DNA of 64,000 bases from Chromobacterium amazonense (GCF_001855565.1 NZ_MKCR01000031.1:124001-188000), one strand, 5' to 3'; shown: positions 1-9,428, counted from the stretch's first letter. Numbers and translations: made by a program. Notes: a model not told the origin generated them from the letters alone.

Positions 1-690
1 GGCAACTCCAACTTGAAGCCAGAAGAGAGCACCTCCTACGAGGCCAGCTTGCACTTTGATAACAACCAGAACCTGAGCGCAAATGCCACGCTGTTTTACA
101 ACCGTTTCAAGAATAAGGTTGTCAGCTACGGAACGGATCAGTTCACAACAGAGCTGCTCGACAAACTCGGCAGGCCTGCCCGAATCTATGTCTACGACAA
201 CGTGGACAACGTGGACATCCATGGCCTGGAGTTCTCCGGCAGCTGGGCGTTTGCGCCGCGCTGGACCGTGTCCGGCAACTACACCTACACCAAGTCCAAA
301 CGCCACGGCGGGAAGGAAACCAGCTACTCCGGCCAATCGCTGGAAGGCATGCCGCTGGACAAAACCCCTGAGCACGCCGGCAACGTCAAGCTGGCTTGGA
401 ACCCGGTGGAAAAACTGGACGTATATAGCCGCCTCAACTTTGAGGGCAAGCAGTACTACACCGGCTTCCGCAACGGCGCCAACGTCGCCCGCACCCGCGG
501 GGGCTCCAGCACCTGGGACCTAGGCGGTACTTACCGCATCAACAAGACCTTCGACGTCAACTTCGCCGTGCTGAACGCAGGCGACCGCAAAGTCGCCATC
601 GACGACCGCGCACGCGACAACGGCCTCAACGGCAACTGGATGGTCGACGAAGGCCGCCGCTATTGGCTGACCTTGACCGGCAAGTTCTAA
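1..690 (+). CDS. TonB-dependent siderophore receptor, C-terminal part
   Basis: This is the 3' end of an outer-membrane TonB-dependent receptor; the 5' part lies before the window and the frame is open from base 1. The visible 229 residues start with the NLKPE-S signature common in the barrel of these receptors. Alternating aromatic/polar beta-strands follow, and the protein ends in YWLTLTGKF, a terminal phenylalanine suited to BAM-dependent membrane insertion. It is followed by siderophore import and synthesis genes, so it most likely takes up the ferric catecholate made by this locus. In C. violaceum the receptor at the equivalent place is CbuA. That name is inferred from context. Confidence 0.88.
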   Translation, partial: GNSNLKPEESTSYEASLHFDNNQNLSANATLFYNRFKNKVVSYGTDQFTTELLDKLGRPARIYVYDNVDNVDIHGLEFSGSWAFAPRWTVSGNYTYTKSKRHGGKETSYSGQSLEGMPLDKTPEHAGNVKLAWNPVEKLDVYSRLNFEGKQYYTGFRNGANVARTRGGSSTWDLGGTYRINKTFDVNFAVLNAGDRKVAIDDRARDNGLNGNWMVDEGRRYWLTLTGKF

Positions 691-698
691 ACCCCGCC

Positions 699-731
699 CT
701 TCCCGTCCGCTTGGCTCAAGCGGGCGGGAAG
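699..731 (+). terminator. Strong hairpin after the receptor gene
   Basis: The arms CTTCCCGTCCGCTT and AAGCGGGCGGGAAG pair perfectly around a five-base loop, 8 bases after the receptor stop. No T-tract follows. It may therefore be an RNA-stabilising or attenuating stem between the receptor gene and the downstream importer genes rather than a classical intrinsic terminator. Confidence 0.5.
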
Positions 732-805
732 CCGCATATGGCAGTTGCCGGACCGCCCAGGTCCGCCAACTGCCTGTTCCCGTTTATGCAATAGGAGAAA
801 TCAAG

Positions 806-1087
806 ATGCTGAGCAGCCGCGCTTCCCTCACCACCGCCCACGCCGACAAGGTGCTGTACAAGCTGTGCAAGCACTACGCGCTGAAAGTGCCGGTGGACTT
901 CGACACCGAGCGCGCCCATGTGCAATTTCCCATCGGCACCTGCGACATCCGGCGCGAAGGCGACACGCTGGACATGGTGTGCGCGGCGGACGCGGCCGAC
1001 AAGCTGGCCAAGATCGAATTCATCATGGACGAGCACCTGGGCTTGATGGCCAAGCAACCGGAACTCAAGCTCGACTGGCAGAAGTAA
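806..1087 (+). CDS. DUF2218 family protein
   Basis: A cytoplasmic protein of 93 residues with no signal peptide. The arrangement matches the DUF2218 family: an N-terminal helix with HADKVLYKLCKHY, then a beta-rich centre and an FIMDEHL helix. This family is often found beside siderophore genes in proteobacteria, but its biochemical role is not established. The start is supported by TAGGAGAAATCAAG directly upstream. It lies between the receptor and the binding-protein gene, with only 10 bases to the next start, and is probably transcribed with the importer. Confidence 0.75.
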   Translation: MLSSRASLTTAHADKVLYKLCKHYALKVPVDFDTERAHVQFPIGTCDIRREGDTLDMVCAADAADKLAKIEFIMDEHLGLMAKQPELKLDWQK

Positions 1088-1097
1088 AGGATTCCCG

Positions 1098-2207
1098 ATG
1101 AAAACCCTGTTCTCCCGCTTGCTGCTGGCCGCGCTGCTCGCCGCAACCGCGTTCGCCGCCCAGGCCGCGGTCATCACCGACATCGCCGGCCGCAAAGTGG
1201 ACGCGCCGGCCAAAGTCAACCGCATCCTCTTGGGCGAAGGCCGGCTGCTCTACGCGCTGGCGCTGCTGGAAGGCAAGCAGCCGCTGGCCCGCATCGCCGG
1301 CTGGCAAGGCGACTTCCGCCAGCTGGACCCGCAAACCTACGCCCAATACAAGAAGCGCTTCCCCGAAATCGACCGCATCCCGCTGATAGGCGGCACCAGC
1401 GAGAACTCGGTCAGCGCCGAGAAAGTGCTGGCGCTGAAACCGGACATCGCCATCTTCAGCGTCTCCGGCCACGGCCCCGGCCTCTCCAACCCCATCGTCA
1501 AGCAGCTGCAAGCCGCCAAAGTGCCGGTGGTGTTTGTCGATTTCCGCAACGCGCCGCTGGAGCACACCGCGCCCAGCCTGCGCATCATGGGCAAGGCGCT
1601 GCAGCGCGAGGCCGAGGCGGAACGCTTCATACGCTTCTATCAAAGCAAGATGGACGCCATCCGCAAAACCGTGGCCGCCATCCCGGCGCAGCAGAAGCCC
1701 AAGGTGTTTCTGGACCTGCGCGCCGGCGCTTTCCCCAACGTCACCAGCGCCGGCAAAGGCAGCCTGGGCGAGCTGGTGGACGCCGCCGGCGGCGTCAATA
1801 TCGGCGACACGCTGATTCCGGGCGCGGTGGGCGAAGTCAATATGGAGCACATCCTGGCCGCCAAGCCGGACTGGTACATCGGCACTGGCAGCGCCGACGC
1901 GGCCGACAAGATCGGCGTCCAGTTCGGCGCAAACATCTCGCCGGCCCAGGCCCGGGCATCGCTGGCCCGCGCCGCCGCGCGCAAGCCCGTGGGCGCGCTG
2001 GCCGCCGTGCGCGAGGGCCGCACCTTCGGCGCCTGGCACCACTTCTACAACACGCCTTACCATATCGTGCTGCTGGAAGCCTTCGCCAAGACGCTGCAAC
2101 CGACGCGCTTCGCCAAACTGGACCCGGACGCCAGCTGGCAACAGCTGCATCGCGACTTCCTGGCGATCCCGCCGCAGGGCACGTATTGGGCAAGGGGCGG
2201 CAAATGA
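1098..2207 (+). CDS. Ferric-siderophore periplasmic binding protein
   Basis: A 369-residue protein with a clear Sec signal peptide (MKTLFSRLLLAALLAATAFA, cleaved after about residue 23). It has the TroA/FepB-type fold signature: VITDIAGRKV near the N-terminus, VNRILLGEGR, LKPDIAIFS, a long central helix, and a C-terminal lobe with VNMEHILAAKPDWYIGTG. It should capture the ferric siderophore in the periplasm and deliver it to the permease. Its stop overlaps the permease start (ATGA), which indicates translational coupling. The ligand is inferred from the neighbouring catecholate genes. Confidence 0.88.
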   Translation: MKTLFSRLLLAALLAATAFAAQAAVITDIAGRKVDAPAKVNRILLGEGRLLYALALLEGKQPLARIAGWQGDFRQLDPQTYAQYKKRFPEIDRIPLIGGTSENSVSAEKVLALKPDIAIFSVSGHGPGLSNPIVKQLQAAKVPVVFVDFRNAPLEHTAPSLRIMGKALQREAEAERFIRFYQSKMDAIRKTVAAIPAQQKPKVFLDLRAGAFPNVTSAGKGSLGELVDAAGGVNIGDTLIPGAVGEVNMEHILAAKPDWYIGTGSADAADKIGVQFGANISPAQARASLARAAARKPVGALAAVREGRTFGAWHHFYNTPYHIVLLEAFAKTLQPTRFAKLDPDASWQQLHRDFLAIPPQGTYWARGGK

Positions 2208-3271
2208 TGGAACACGCCATGGCGGCGCCCGCCGCCTCGGCCATATCCGCCGACTACCGCCGGCGCTTGCTGCACCGGCTGCTGCTGATCGCAGTGCTGA
2301 TCGGGCTGATATTCGCCTCGCTGACGCTGGACGTCACCACCGGCGCCAGCGGCCTGCCGCTGTCCGAGTTCTGGCGCACGCTGCTTGACCCGGCCGCGGC
2401 CGATCCGGCCACCGCCGTCATCGTATGGGACATCCGCCTGCCCTACGCCCTGATCGCCGTCGCCGCGGGCCTGGCGCTGGGCCTGGCCGGCGCGGAGATG
2501 CAGACCGTGCTGCACAATCCGCTGGCCGACCCGTTCACGCTGGGCCTGCAGCCGGCGGCGGCGTTCGGCGCGGCGCTGGCCATCCTGCTGAACCTCAGCC
2601 TGCCGGGCGTGCCCGCGTCGTGGATGCTGCCGGCCAACGCCTTTGTCTTCGCCCTTGGCTCCGCGCTGCTGCTGGACGGCGTGGCGCGGCTGACGCGGAT
2701 GGCGGCCAGCGGGGTGCTGTTGTTCGGCATCGCGCTGTTCTTCAGCTTCAACGCCCTGGTTTCGCTGCTGCAATTCGTTTCCACCGCCGACGCGCTGCAA
2801 GACCTGGTGTTCTGGCTGATGGGCAGCCTGTCGCGCGCCGACTGGCCCAAGCTGGGCTTGCTGTTCGGCGCTTTCGCGCTGATTTTGCCGTGGTCCATGG
2901 CCAACGCCTGGCGCCTGACCGCGCTGCGGCTGGGCGAGGACCGCGCCGCCAGCTTCGGCATAGACGTGCGCCGCCTGCGCCTGGCATCCTTGCTGCGCGC
3001 CAGCCTGCTCACCGCGCTGGCGGTGGCCTTCGTCGGCACCATAGGCTTCATCGGCCTGATCGCGCCGCACATCGCGCGGCGGCTGGTGGGCGAGGATCAT
3101 CGCTTCTATCTGCCAGTCAGCGCGCTGACCGGGGCCGCCATCCTGTCGCTGGCCTCCTGTGTCACCAAGAACCTGATTCCCGGCGTCATCGTGCCGGTGG
3201 GCATCGTCACCTCGCTGGTGGGCATTCCCTTCTTCATCGCCATCGTGCTGCGCAACGGAGGTCGGACATGA
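2204..3271 (+). CDS. FecCD-family siderophore ABC permease
   Basis: A polytopic inner-membrane protein of 355 residues with about nine hydrophobic segments. It contains the FecCD/BtuC hallmarks: WDIRLPYALIAVAAGLALG after the first membrane helix and FVGTIGFIGLIAPHIARR in the cytoplasmic coupling region, followed by RLVGEDHR. The start at 2204 (ATGATG) overlaps the binding-protein stop and is preferred to the upstream TTG in the same frame. It works with the binding protein and ATPase as a ferric-siderophore importer; a single permease subunit suggests a homodimer. Its stop overlaps the ATPase start. Confidence 0.92.
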   Translation: MMEHAMAAPAASAISADYRRRLLHRLLLIAVLIGLIFASLTLDVTTGASGLPLSEFWRTLLDPAAADPATAVIVWDIRLPYALIAVAAGLALGLAGAEMQTVLHNPLADPFTLGLQPAAAFGAALAILLNLSLPGVPASWMLPANAFVFALGSALLLDGVARLTRMAASGVLLFGIALFFSFNALVSLLQFVSTADALQDLVFWLMGSLSRADWPKLGLLFGAFALILPWSMANAWRLTALRLGEDRAASFGIDVRRLRLASLLRASLLTALAVAFVGTIGFIGLIAPHIARRLVGEDHRFYLPVSALTGAAILSLASCVTKNLIPGVIVPVGIVTSLVGIPFFIAIVLRNGGRT

Positions 3272-4041
3272 GCGGGCCTCTGTCGCTGGAAAACCTGTCG
3301 GTGAGCTACGGCAAACACCGGGTGATAGACAAGCTCAGCGTGCCCAGCCTGGCAGCCGGCGAAGTCGCCGCCCTGCTCGGCCCCAACGGCAGCGGCAAAT
3401 CCACGCTGCTGCGCGCGCTGGCTGGCTTGCAGCCTTGCGATGGCGCGGTGCGGCTGGGCGATAGGCCATTGAACCGCCGCCACGGCGAGGCCGCCTATCT
3501 GCCGCAAACGCTGCCGCCCTGCGTGCATCTGACGGTGTTCGAATCCCTGATGGTGGCCGGCCAGGCCACGGCTGCCGGTCTGTTTCGCCGCCATGGCGAC
3601 GACGAGGTGGTGGCGCTGCTGGAGTCCTTGGGCATCGCCCACCTGGCGCGCCATTATCTGGACCAACTATCCGGCGGCCAGCGCCAGTTGGTCGGCATCG
3701 CCCAGGCCTTGATCCGCGAACCGGCAGTGCTGCTGCTGGACGAACCGCTGTCGGCGCTGGACCTGAACTACCAGTTCCACGTCATGGACCTGCTGCGCCG
3801 CGAAACCCGCCGCCGCGGCATGGTGACGGTGATCGTGCTGCACGACCTCAACGCCGCGCTGCGCCATACCGACCGCGCGCTGATGCTGAAAGGCGGCCAG
3901 TTGCTGGCCAATGGCCGGCCGGAGCAAGTCATCGATGCCGCCACGCTGCGCGCGGTCTACGGCGTGCATGGCCGGGTGGAACGCTGCCCGCAGGGCGTGC
4001 CGCATATTCTGGTGGATGGATTGTCACACCACGCCGGCTAA
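3268..4041 (+). CDS. Ferric-siderophore ABC transporter ATPase
   Basis: A cytoplasmic ATPase of 257 residues from the FepC/FecE group. Visible motifs are Walker A GPNGSGKST (about residue 38), signature LSGGQRQLV, Walker B AVLLLDEPLSALD and the switch histidine in VIVLHDLNAAL. It energises import through the upstream FecCD permease. The ATG at 3268 overlaps the permease stop (ATGA); the reading frame stays open far upstream, but that extension only shadows the permease gene. Confidence 0.93.
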   Translation: MSGPLSLENLSVSYGKHRVIDKLSVPSLAAGEVAALLGPNGSGKSTLLRALAGLQPCDGAVRLGDRPLNRRHGEAAYLPQTLPPCVHLTVFESLMVAGQATAAGLFRRHGDDEVVALLESLGIAHLARHYLDQLSGGQRQLVGIAQALIREPAVLLLDEPLSALDLNYQFHVMDLLRRETRRRGMVTVIVLHDLNAALRHTDRALMLKGGQLLANGRPEQVIDAATLRAVYGVHGRVERCPQGVPHILVDGLSHHAG

Positions 4042-4120
4042 AGCAATCCCTTCTTGCCGCGGCCAGCCGGCCGCGGCGCGCGCTGGGTAGTAAATTTTGC
4101 AGATTTCGCCATATAAAATT

Positions 4121-4139
4121 GCAATTGATACTCAATCGC
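4121..4139 (+). promoter_or_regulatory. Probable Fur box before the NRPS gene
   Basis: GCAATTGATACTCAATCGC matches the 19-base Fur consensus GATAATGATAATCATTATC at 12 positions. It sits 60 bases before the NRPS start in an A+T-rich pocket of otherwise GC-rich DNA. Iron-loaded Fur would repress the NRPS here. The box falls inside an in-frame N-terminal extension of the NRPS reading frame, which argues for the later start at 4200. Confidence 0.6.
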
Positions 4140-4199
4140 ATTTATTATGCGCCATCATCATTCCGCAAGCCGCCTGCGCGGCTCATCCAGCAGCACATC

Positions 4200-7100
4200 A
4201 TGAACCCAACACCGTCCCGCCTCCCCGTCAGCGCCGCCCAGCACGGCATCTGGATGGGCCAGCAACTGGCGCCGCGCAATCCATCCTACTGGACCGCCGA
4301 AGCCATAGAACTGCGCGGCCCTCTCCATGCCGAGGCGCTGCTGGACTCCGCCGCGGAAGTGCTCGCGCACTGCCCGGCGCTGAACATGCAATTCCATTTC
4401 GACGGCGAAACGCTGTGGCAGCAGCCGCATGCGGAAACGTCTCCGCCCCCGGCGCTGCATGATTTCAGCGGCGCGGTCCAGCCGCGCGCGGCCGCCGATG
4501 CCTGGATGCGCGAGTCTCTGGCCCGCCCCTGGCAAACCGATTCCGAACGCCCGTTCCGCGCGGCGCTGCTGAAGCTGGATTCTCACCATCACCTGTGGTT
4601 TCTGCAAACGCACCACATCGCGCTGGACGGCTACGGCTACGGCCTGCTGGCCAAGGCGATCGCCGCGCGCTACAGCGCGCGGGCATCCGGCCAAGCCATA
4701 CCGCCCCTGCCCGACTGGTCGCTGCAGCACGTGCTGGCGGAAGACCAGGCCTATCGGACATCGACGGATCGCGAGCATGACCGCGCCTTCTGGCTGCAGC
4801 GGCAAAGCCATCTCCCCGCAGCGGTGACGCTGGCGCCGCCGCAGGCGCTGGCCGACGAGGTCGCAAAGGCCGGCGGCATGCTGGACGCGCAGCGGATCGC
4901 CAGCTGGCAGCTTGCCGCCAAAGCATGCGGAGCCAATTGGGGGGGCTGGCTGCTGGCCGCGATTGCCGCCTGGCTGGCGGAACACACCGGCCGCCGCGAC
5001 ATCACCCTGGGCCTGCCGGTGATGAACCGCATCGGCTCCGCGGCGCTGGACATCCCCTGCATGGCGATGAACATCGCCCCGTTCAACCTGCGGCTGACGC
5101 CAGACGACACGCTGGCAGAACTGGTGCGCCAATCGGAGGATGGCCTGCGCGCCATCCGCCCCCGCCAGCGCTATCGCTACGAATGGCTGCGCGGCGACCT
5201 GAGCCGGCTGGCAGGCGATGAGCGGCTGTTCGGCCCCGTCGTCAATCTGATGCCCTTCGACCGACGCGCCCCGTTCGCCGGGCTGGATGCCCGCATCCTG
5301 CCGATCAGCGCCGGGCCGGTGGAGGATCTGTCCATCAACCTCAGCCTGCTGAATACCGAATGGCGTTTCAGCCTGGAGGCCAATCCGCGCGCTTATCCGC
5401 CAGAGCGGCTGCAAGCGCTGTGGCAATCGCTGCTGCACTGGCTGGACAAACTGGCCCAAACGCACCCCGCCACGGCGCTGGCCGAGCTGCTGCCCCATCT
5501 GCCGCCCTTATCCGTGCTGCGCGGCCCCGCTCTGGCGCGCCCGCCGCAAGACGTCATGGCCCGCTTGGCGGAGCAAGTCGCCAGCCAGCCGGATGCGGCG
5601 GCGCTGGTTTGCGGAGCGCAAACGCTGAGCTATAGCCACTTGCTGGCCAGAGTTCAGGCTCTGGCCGGTCAATTGCACGCCCAGGGCCTGCAGGACGGCG
5701 AGCGCGTGGCTATCCTGCTGCCGCGAAGCGTCGATGCGATCGTCGCCATCCTGGCCACGCTTTGGGCAGGCGGCTGCTACGTCCCGCTGGACCCGCACGG
5801 CCCGACGGCGCGCCTGCAAATGGCACTGGACGATGCCGCGCCCAAGCTGGCGCTGAGCTGGCGGCGCTGGGCGGCGCAGCTGGGCTGCATCGCCACGCTA
5901 TGCCTGGACGAGGCCTTGCCTTTCGCGCCAGCGCAGATGCGCGCCATGCCCGCGGCGGCGCATCTGCCCGCCTACCTGCTGTACACCTCCGGCTCCACCG
6001 GCAAGCCCAACGGCGTGTTGGTAGGCCGCGGCGCCCTGGCGCAATTCGTCTCCAGCGCCGGCCAGTTCTACCGTTTTGCCCAGGGCGAGCGCATGCTGCA
6101 GTTCGCGCCGCTGCATTTTGACGCCAGCGTCGAGGAAATCTTCCTCGCGCTATGCCATGGCGGCGCCTTGCTGCTGCGCGACGAGGCCATGCTGGAGTCC
6201 ATGCCCACTTTTGTCGCTGCCGTATCCGGGCTGGGCGCAGACGTGCTGGACCTGCCCACCGCCTTCTGGCATGAGCTGGCCTACGCGCTGACGCCGCAGT
6301 TGGCCAAGCATCTGTCGGGCGTTCGCCTGGTCATCATCGGCGGGGAAGCCGCCCTGCCCGAGCGCGCCCGCCGCTGGCGCGAGCTGCTGCCAAACTGCGT
6401 CCTGCTGAACAGCTACGGCCCGACCGAGGCATCCATCATCGCCACCGGCGCCATCCTGTCCGGCCCCGGCGCGGCATGGGACGGTTCCGACAGCCTGCCC
6501 ATCGGCCTGCCCCGCCCCGGCGTGGACGCCGTCATTGTGGACGAGACCTTGCGCCCGGTGCCGGCGGGCGAGGCCGGCGAACTGTGCCTGCTGGGCGAAG
6601 CCTTGGCCCTGGGCTATCTGCACCGTCCGGAATTGACCGCTCGACGCTTCGTGGAACTGAGCGCCCTGCCCGGCTCGCCGCGCGCCTACCGCACCGGGGA
6701 TCGCGTAGTCTGGCGCGATGGCCAGCTGCGCTTTCTGGGCCGCCTGGACCAGGAGCTGAAGATCAGCGGCCTGCGCATCGATCCGGCCGAGGTGGAAAAC
6801 GCGCTGCTGGCCTATCCCTCGGTGCGGGAAGCCGCGGTGATCGGCCTGCCGCGGGCCGACGGCGGCTACACGCTGGCCGCCTTCCTGAGCGGGGAGGAGC
6901 AAACCGATTCGGCCGCGCTGCGCCGCGCGCTGGCGGATGTCCTGCCCGCCGCCGCCATTCCCGACCGCTGGCGCTGGCTGCCGCAACTGCCGCGCAACGT
7001 CAACGGCAAGATAGACCGCAAGCAACTGTCCCTGCAGGCCGATGACGCGCTTAGCGCTTTAACGGAGACGGGCGAAGCCACGCCCCTGCAGCGCAAGATC

Positions 7101-8099
7101 ATGGCGATCTGGCAACAGGTGCTCGGCGTCACGCCGGACAGTCCGAGCGCCAATTTCTTCGCCATGGGCGGCAAATCGCTGCAAGCCATTCAGGCCGCCA
7201 ACCGGCTGAGCCGCGAGCTGGAACGGGAAGTCCCCGTCTCCGCCTTGTTCACCCATCACACCGTCAGCGCGCTGGCGCAAGCGCTGTCGGCCCCGGCGGC
7301 GCACCGGCCGCCCGCGCAAGACAGCGACCCGTTCGGCCCCTTGCTGACCATACAGCCTGGCGCGCAGCCGGCCCTGTTCTGCCTCCATCCGGCGGAAGGA
7401 CTGTCCTGGTGCTATCTGAGCCTGGCGCGCCACCTGCCCGGCGTGGCCATCTACGGCCTGCAGGCGGCGGGCATACGCGGCGAGACGCCGGAGAGCTTCG
7501 CAGCGATGGTGGACGGCTATATCAAGCAAATCCGCGCCATTCAGCCGCGCGGGCCGTACCGGCTGCTCGGCTGGTCGCTGGGCGGCGCGCTGGTCCAGGC
7601 CATGGCCGCCGCGCTGCAACAGACCGGCGAAACCGTGGAACTCTTGGCGCTGATGGACAGCTATCCAGCCGCATGCTGGCGAGGCCGCCCCGAACCGACG
7701 CTGCGCGACGCGCTGGTGACGGTGCTCACCGTCAACGGCGAACTCGATGCCGGCCCAGATGGCCGCCGGCTGGACGAAGAGGCCATCTACCAACGGCTGC
7801 TGCGCGTCGGCAGCCCGCTGGCGCCGCTGGGCCGCGCCGCGCTGGAGAAACTCGCCCTGGCGTCGTGGCAAGGCATGCGGCATTTCCGCGCCAGCCAGAC
7901 GCCGCGCTACCACGGCGACATGCTGTTGTTCCGCGCCAGCCATCATCCTGCGGATGGGCCGCAGACAGCCGACTGGGCGCCCTACCTGGACGGCCGGCTG
8001 GAGGTGATCGAGCTGGACTGCGATCACATCGGCATGAGCGATCCGCACCCCATGCGGCGCATCGGGGAAACGCTGGCCAGGCGGCTGATAACGGGGTAA
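4200..8099 (+). CDS. cbaF: EntF-type NRPS for catecholate siderophore (C-A-PCP-TE)
   Basis: A 1299-residue single-module nonribosomal peptide synthetase, almost the length of EntF. The order is condensation domain (HHIALDG, H138), adenylation domain (YTSGSTGKPNG near 594, NSYGPTE, YRTGD, NVNGKIDRK), carrier domain (GGKSLQ, phosphopantetheine serine S993) and thioesterase (GWSLGG, S1126, with H1276). It joins 2,3-dihydroxybenzoate, presented by EntB, to an amino acid and releases the product through the thioesterase. The hand-read adenylation pocket is D-A-E-D-I-G-S-I-I-K, unlike the serine code of EntF (DVWHFSLVDK), and it carries an extra acidic residue. Placement between importer and entCEBA matches cbaF of C. 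violaceum (chromobactin); that name rests on locus order. It carries no MbtH-like domain, and no MbtH gene is seen nearby. Confidence 0.9.
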   Translation: MNPTPSRLPVSAAQHGIWMGQQLAPRNPSYWTAEAIELRGPLHAEALLDSAAEVLAHCPALNMQFHFDGETLWQQPHAETSPPPALHDFSGAVQPRAAADAWMRESLARPWQTDSERPFRAALLKLDSHHHLWFLQTHHIALDGYGYGLLAKAIAARYSARASGQAIPPLPDWSLQHVLAEDQAYRTSTDREHDRAFWLQRQSHLPAAVTLAPPQALADEVAKAGGMLDAQRIASWQLAAKACGANWGGWLLAAIAAWLAEHTGRRDITLGLPVMNRIGSAALDIPCMAMNIAPFNLRLTPDDTLAELVRQSEDGLRAIRPRQRYRYEWLRGDLSRLAGDERLFGPVVNLMPFDRRAPFAGLDARILPISAGPVEDLSINLSLLNTEWRFSLEANPRAYPPERLQALWQSLLHWLDKLAQTHPATALAELLPHLPPLSVLRGPALARPPQDVMARLAEQVASQPDAAALVCGAQTLSYSHLLARVQALAGQLHAQGLQDGERVAILLPRSVDAIVAILATLWAGGCYVPLDPHGPTARLQMALDDAAPKLALSWRRWAAQLGCIATLCLDEALPFAPAQMRAMPAAAHLPAYLLYTSGSTGKPNGVLVGRGALAQFVSSAGQFYRFAQGERMLQFAPLHFDASVEEIFLALCHGGALLLRDEAMLESMPTFVAAVSGLGADVLDLPTAFWHELAYALTPQLAKHLSGVRLVIIGGEAALPERARRWRELLPNCVLLNSYGPTEASIIATGAILSGPGAAWDGSDSLPIGLPRPGVDAVIVDETLRPVPAGEAGELCLLGEALALGYLHRPELTARRFVELSALPGSPRAYRTGDRVVWRDGQLRFLGRLDQELKISGLRIDPAEVENALLAYPSVREAAVIGLPRADGGYTLAAFLSGEEQTDSAALRRALADVLPAAAIPDRWRWLPQLPRNVNGKIDRKQLSLQADDALSALTETGEATPLQRKIMAIWQQVLGVTPDSPSANFFAMGGKSLQAIQAANRLSRELEREVPVSALFTHHTVSALAQALSAPAAHRPPAQDSDPFGPLLTIQPGAQPALFCLHPAEGLSWCYLSLARHLPGVAIYGLQAAGIRGETPESFAAMVDGYIKQIRAIQPRGPYRLLGWSLGGALVQAMAAALQQTGETVELLALMDSYPAACWRGRPEPTLRDALVTVLTVNGELDAGPDGRRLDEEAIYQRLLRVGSPLAPLGRAALEKLALASWQGMRHFRASQTPRYHGDMLLFRASHHPADGPQTADWAPYLDGRLEVIELDCDHIGMSDPHPMRRIGETLARRLITG

Positions 8100-8104
8100 T
8101 GCTT

Positions 8105-8121
8105 GCCGGGCGCTGCCCGGC
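8105..8121 (+). terminator. GC-rich hairpin after the NRPS gene
   Basis: GCCGGGC-GCT-GCCCGGC forms a perfect 7-bp stem five bases after the NRPS stop. There is no T-run, so intrinsic termination here is only possible; a second weak stem (AGTTTTCG / CGAAACT) follows at about 8148-8168. The separate Fur box downstream suggests that entC starts a new transcript. Confidence 0.4.
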
Positions 8122-8234
8122 GCAAAGCAATACTCCACCCGCCATCTAGTTTTCGAAAAAACGAAACTCATACCAAATGGATTAAGCAGCATTTTTACAG
8201 TTGACTTAGTCCAGCTTTGGCGATAACTTTGAAC

Positions 8235-8253
8235 GATAATTATTATCATTATC
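8235..8253 (+). promoter_or_regulatory. Fur box before entC
   Basis: GATAATTATTATCATTATC matches 17 of 19 bases of the Fur consensus, 14 bases before the entC start. It should give iron-repressed control of the dihydroxybenzoate operon. Because the box lies inside an in-frame upstream extension of entC, translation must begin at the ATG at 8268. Confidence 0.9.
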
Positions 8254-8267
8254 AACTGGAGCCTGCC

Positions 8268-9428
8268 ATGAGCAAGCCATCCGCGATGACCGAACAGACG
8301 GGCGATGTGTTTTATTTTCTGTCCGCCCATCGCAGCCTGAAGGCCGCCGGCATCCATAGCCGCCTGAACACGCCGGCGAAAGACCGCCGCTTCCAGACCG
8401 CCGTTAGCCAAGCCTTCGCCCACGCCCGCGCCGCCGGCATCGACCAACCCGTGCTGATGGGCGCCATTCCTTTCGACATGCACCAACCGTCGGAGCTGTT
8501 CATCCCATCCTGCCACGGTTTCTTCGACCGCGCAGAGCGTCTTGAGGCCGCATCCCGCCGCTCAGCCGCCGCCGGCCGCGCCGTCAGCGCTCGCAGCACG
8601 CCGGACGAGCCGGGCTTCAAGTCCGCCGTCAGCCAGGCCATCGCCCGCTTCCGCCATGGCGATATCCGCAAGGCTGTGCTGTCCCGCGTGTATGAGGTGG
8701 AATTTGCCGAACCGCTGGCGGCCGACCAGATATTCGATGCTTTGTGCCGACAAAACCCGCACGGCTACCAGTTCCAGCTGCCGCTGGCCGCTGGCGGCCA
8801 TCTGGTCGGCGTCAGCCCGGAGTTGCTGCTGCGCAAGCACGGCGCCAGCGTCCACACCTTCCCGCTGGCCGGCTCCGCCAAACGCCAGGCCGACGCCCAT
8901 GCCGATCAGGCCGCAGGCGACGCCTTATTGCAATCGGCCAAGGACCATTACGAACACAGCTTGGTGATCGAGGACATCCGCAGCGTGCTGGCGCCGCACT
9001 GCGTGGAATTGTCCATCCCCGATGCGCCATCCCTGCTCGGCACCCGCGCGATGTGGCATCTGGGCACGCCGATAGAAGGCCGGCTGGCCGACCCCGCCAT
9101 GACGGCGCTGAAGCTGGCTTGCCTGCTGCATCCCACGCCGGCCATCTGCGGCTTCCCCACGGCCGCCGCTCGCGAGTTGATCGGCCAGATCGAGCCGTTC
9201 CAGCGTGGCGTGTTCAGCGGCATGGTGGGCTGGTGCGACGAGGAAGGCAATGGCGAGTGGGCGGTGACCATACGCTGCGCCACGGTTGCAGAAAACCGCG
9301 CCCGGCTGTTCGCCGGCGCCGGCATTGTTGCGGCGTCCATCCCGGAATCGGAATGGGCGGAAACCCAGGCCAAACTGGGCACCATGCTGTCAGCCTTCGG
9401 ACTCACAGGCATGGAGGCGCTGGCATGA
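8268..9428 (+). CDS. entC: Isochorismate synthase
   Basis: A 386-residue chorismate-binding enzyme that converts chorismate to isochorismate, the first step to 2,3-dihydroxybenzoate. Family features seen are KAVLSRVYEV, VSPELLLRKHG, FPLAGSAKRQ, the SAKDHYEHSLVIEDI segment with its conserved histidine and glutamate, HPTPAICGFP, and GMVGWCDEEGNGEWAVTIR near the C-terminus. The start follows CTGGAGCCTGCC. The stop overlaps the entE start by ATGA. It is named cbaC in C. violaceum, judged from locus order. Confidence 0.94.
   Translation: MSKPSAMTEQTGDVFYFLSAHRSLKAAGIHSRLNTPAKDRRFQTAVSQAFAHARAAGIDQPVLMGAIPFDMHQPSELFIPSCHGFFDRAERLEAASRRSAAAGRAVSARSTPDEPGFKSAVSQAIARFRHGDIRKAVLSRVYEVEFAEPLAADQIFDALCRQNPHGYQFQLPLAAGGHLVGVSPELLLRKHGASVHTFPLAGSAKRQADAHADQAAGDALLQSAKDHYEHSLVIEDIRSVLAPHCVELSIPDAPSLLGTRAMWHLGTPIEGRLADPAMTALKLACLLHPTPAICGFPTAAARELIGQIEPFQRGVFSGMVGWCDEEGNGEWAVTIRCATVAENRARLFAGAGIVAASIPESEWAETQAKLGTMLSAFGLTGMEALA

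Noticed and set aside
8744-9424. N-terminal extension of the entE reading frame
   Set aside because: It translates the wrong frame of entC; real EntE homology begins at 9425, where ATGA overlaps the entC stop.
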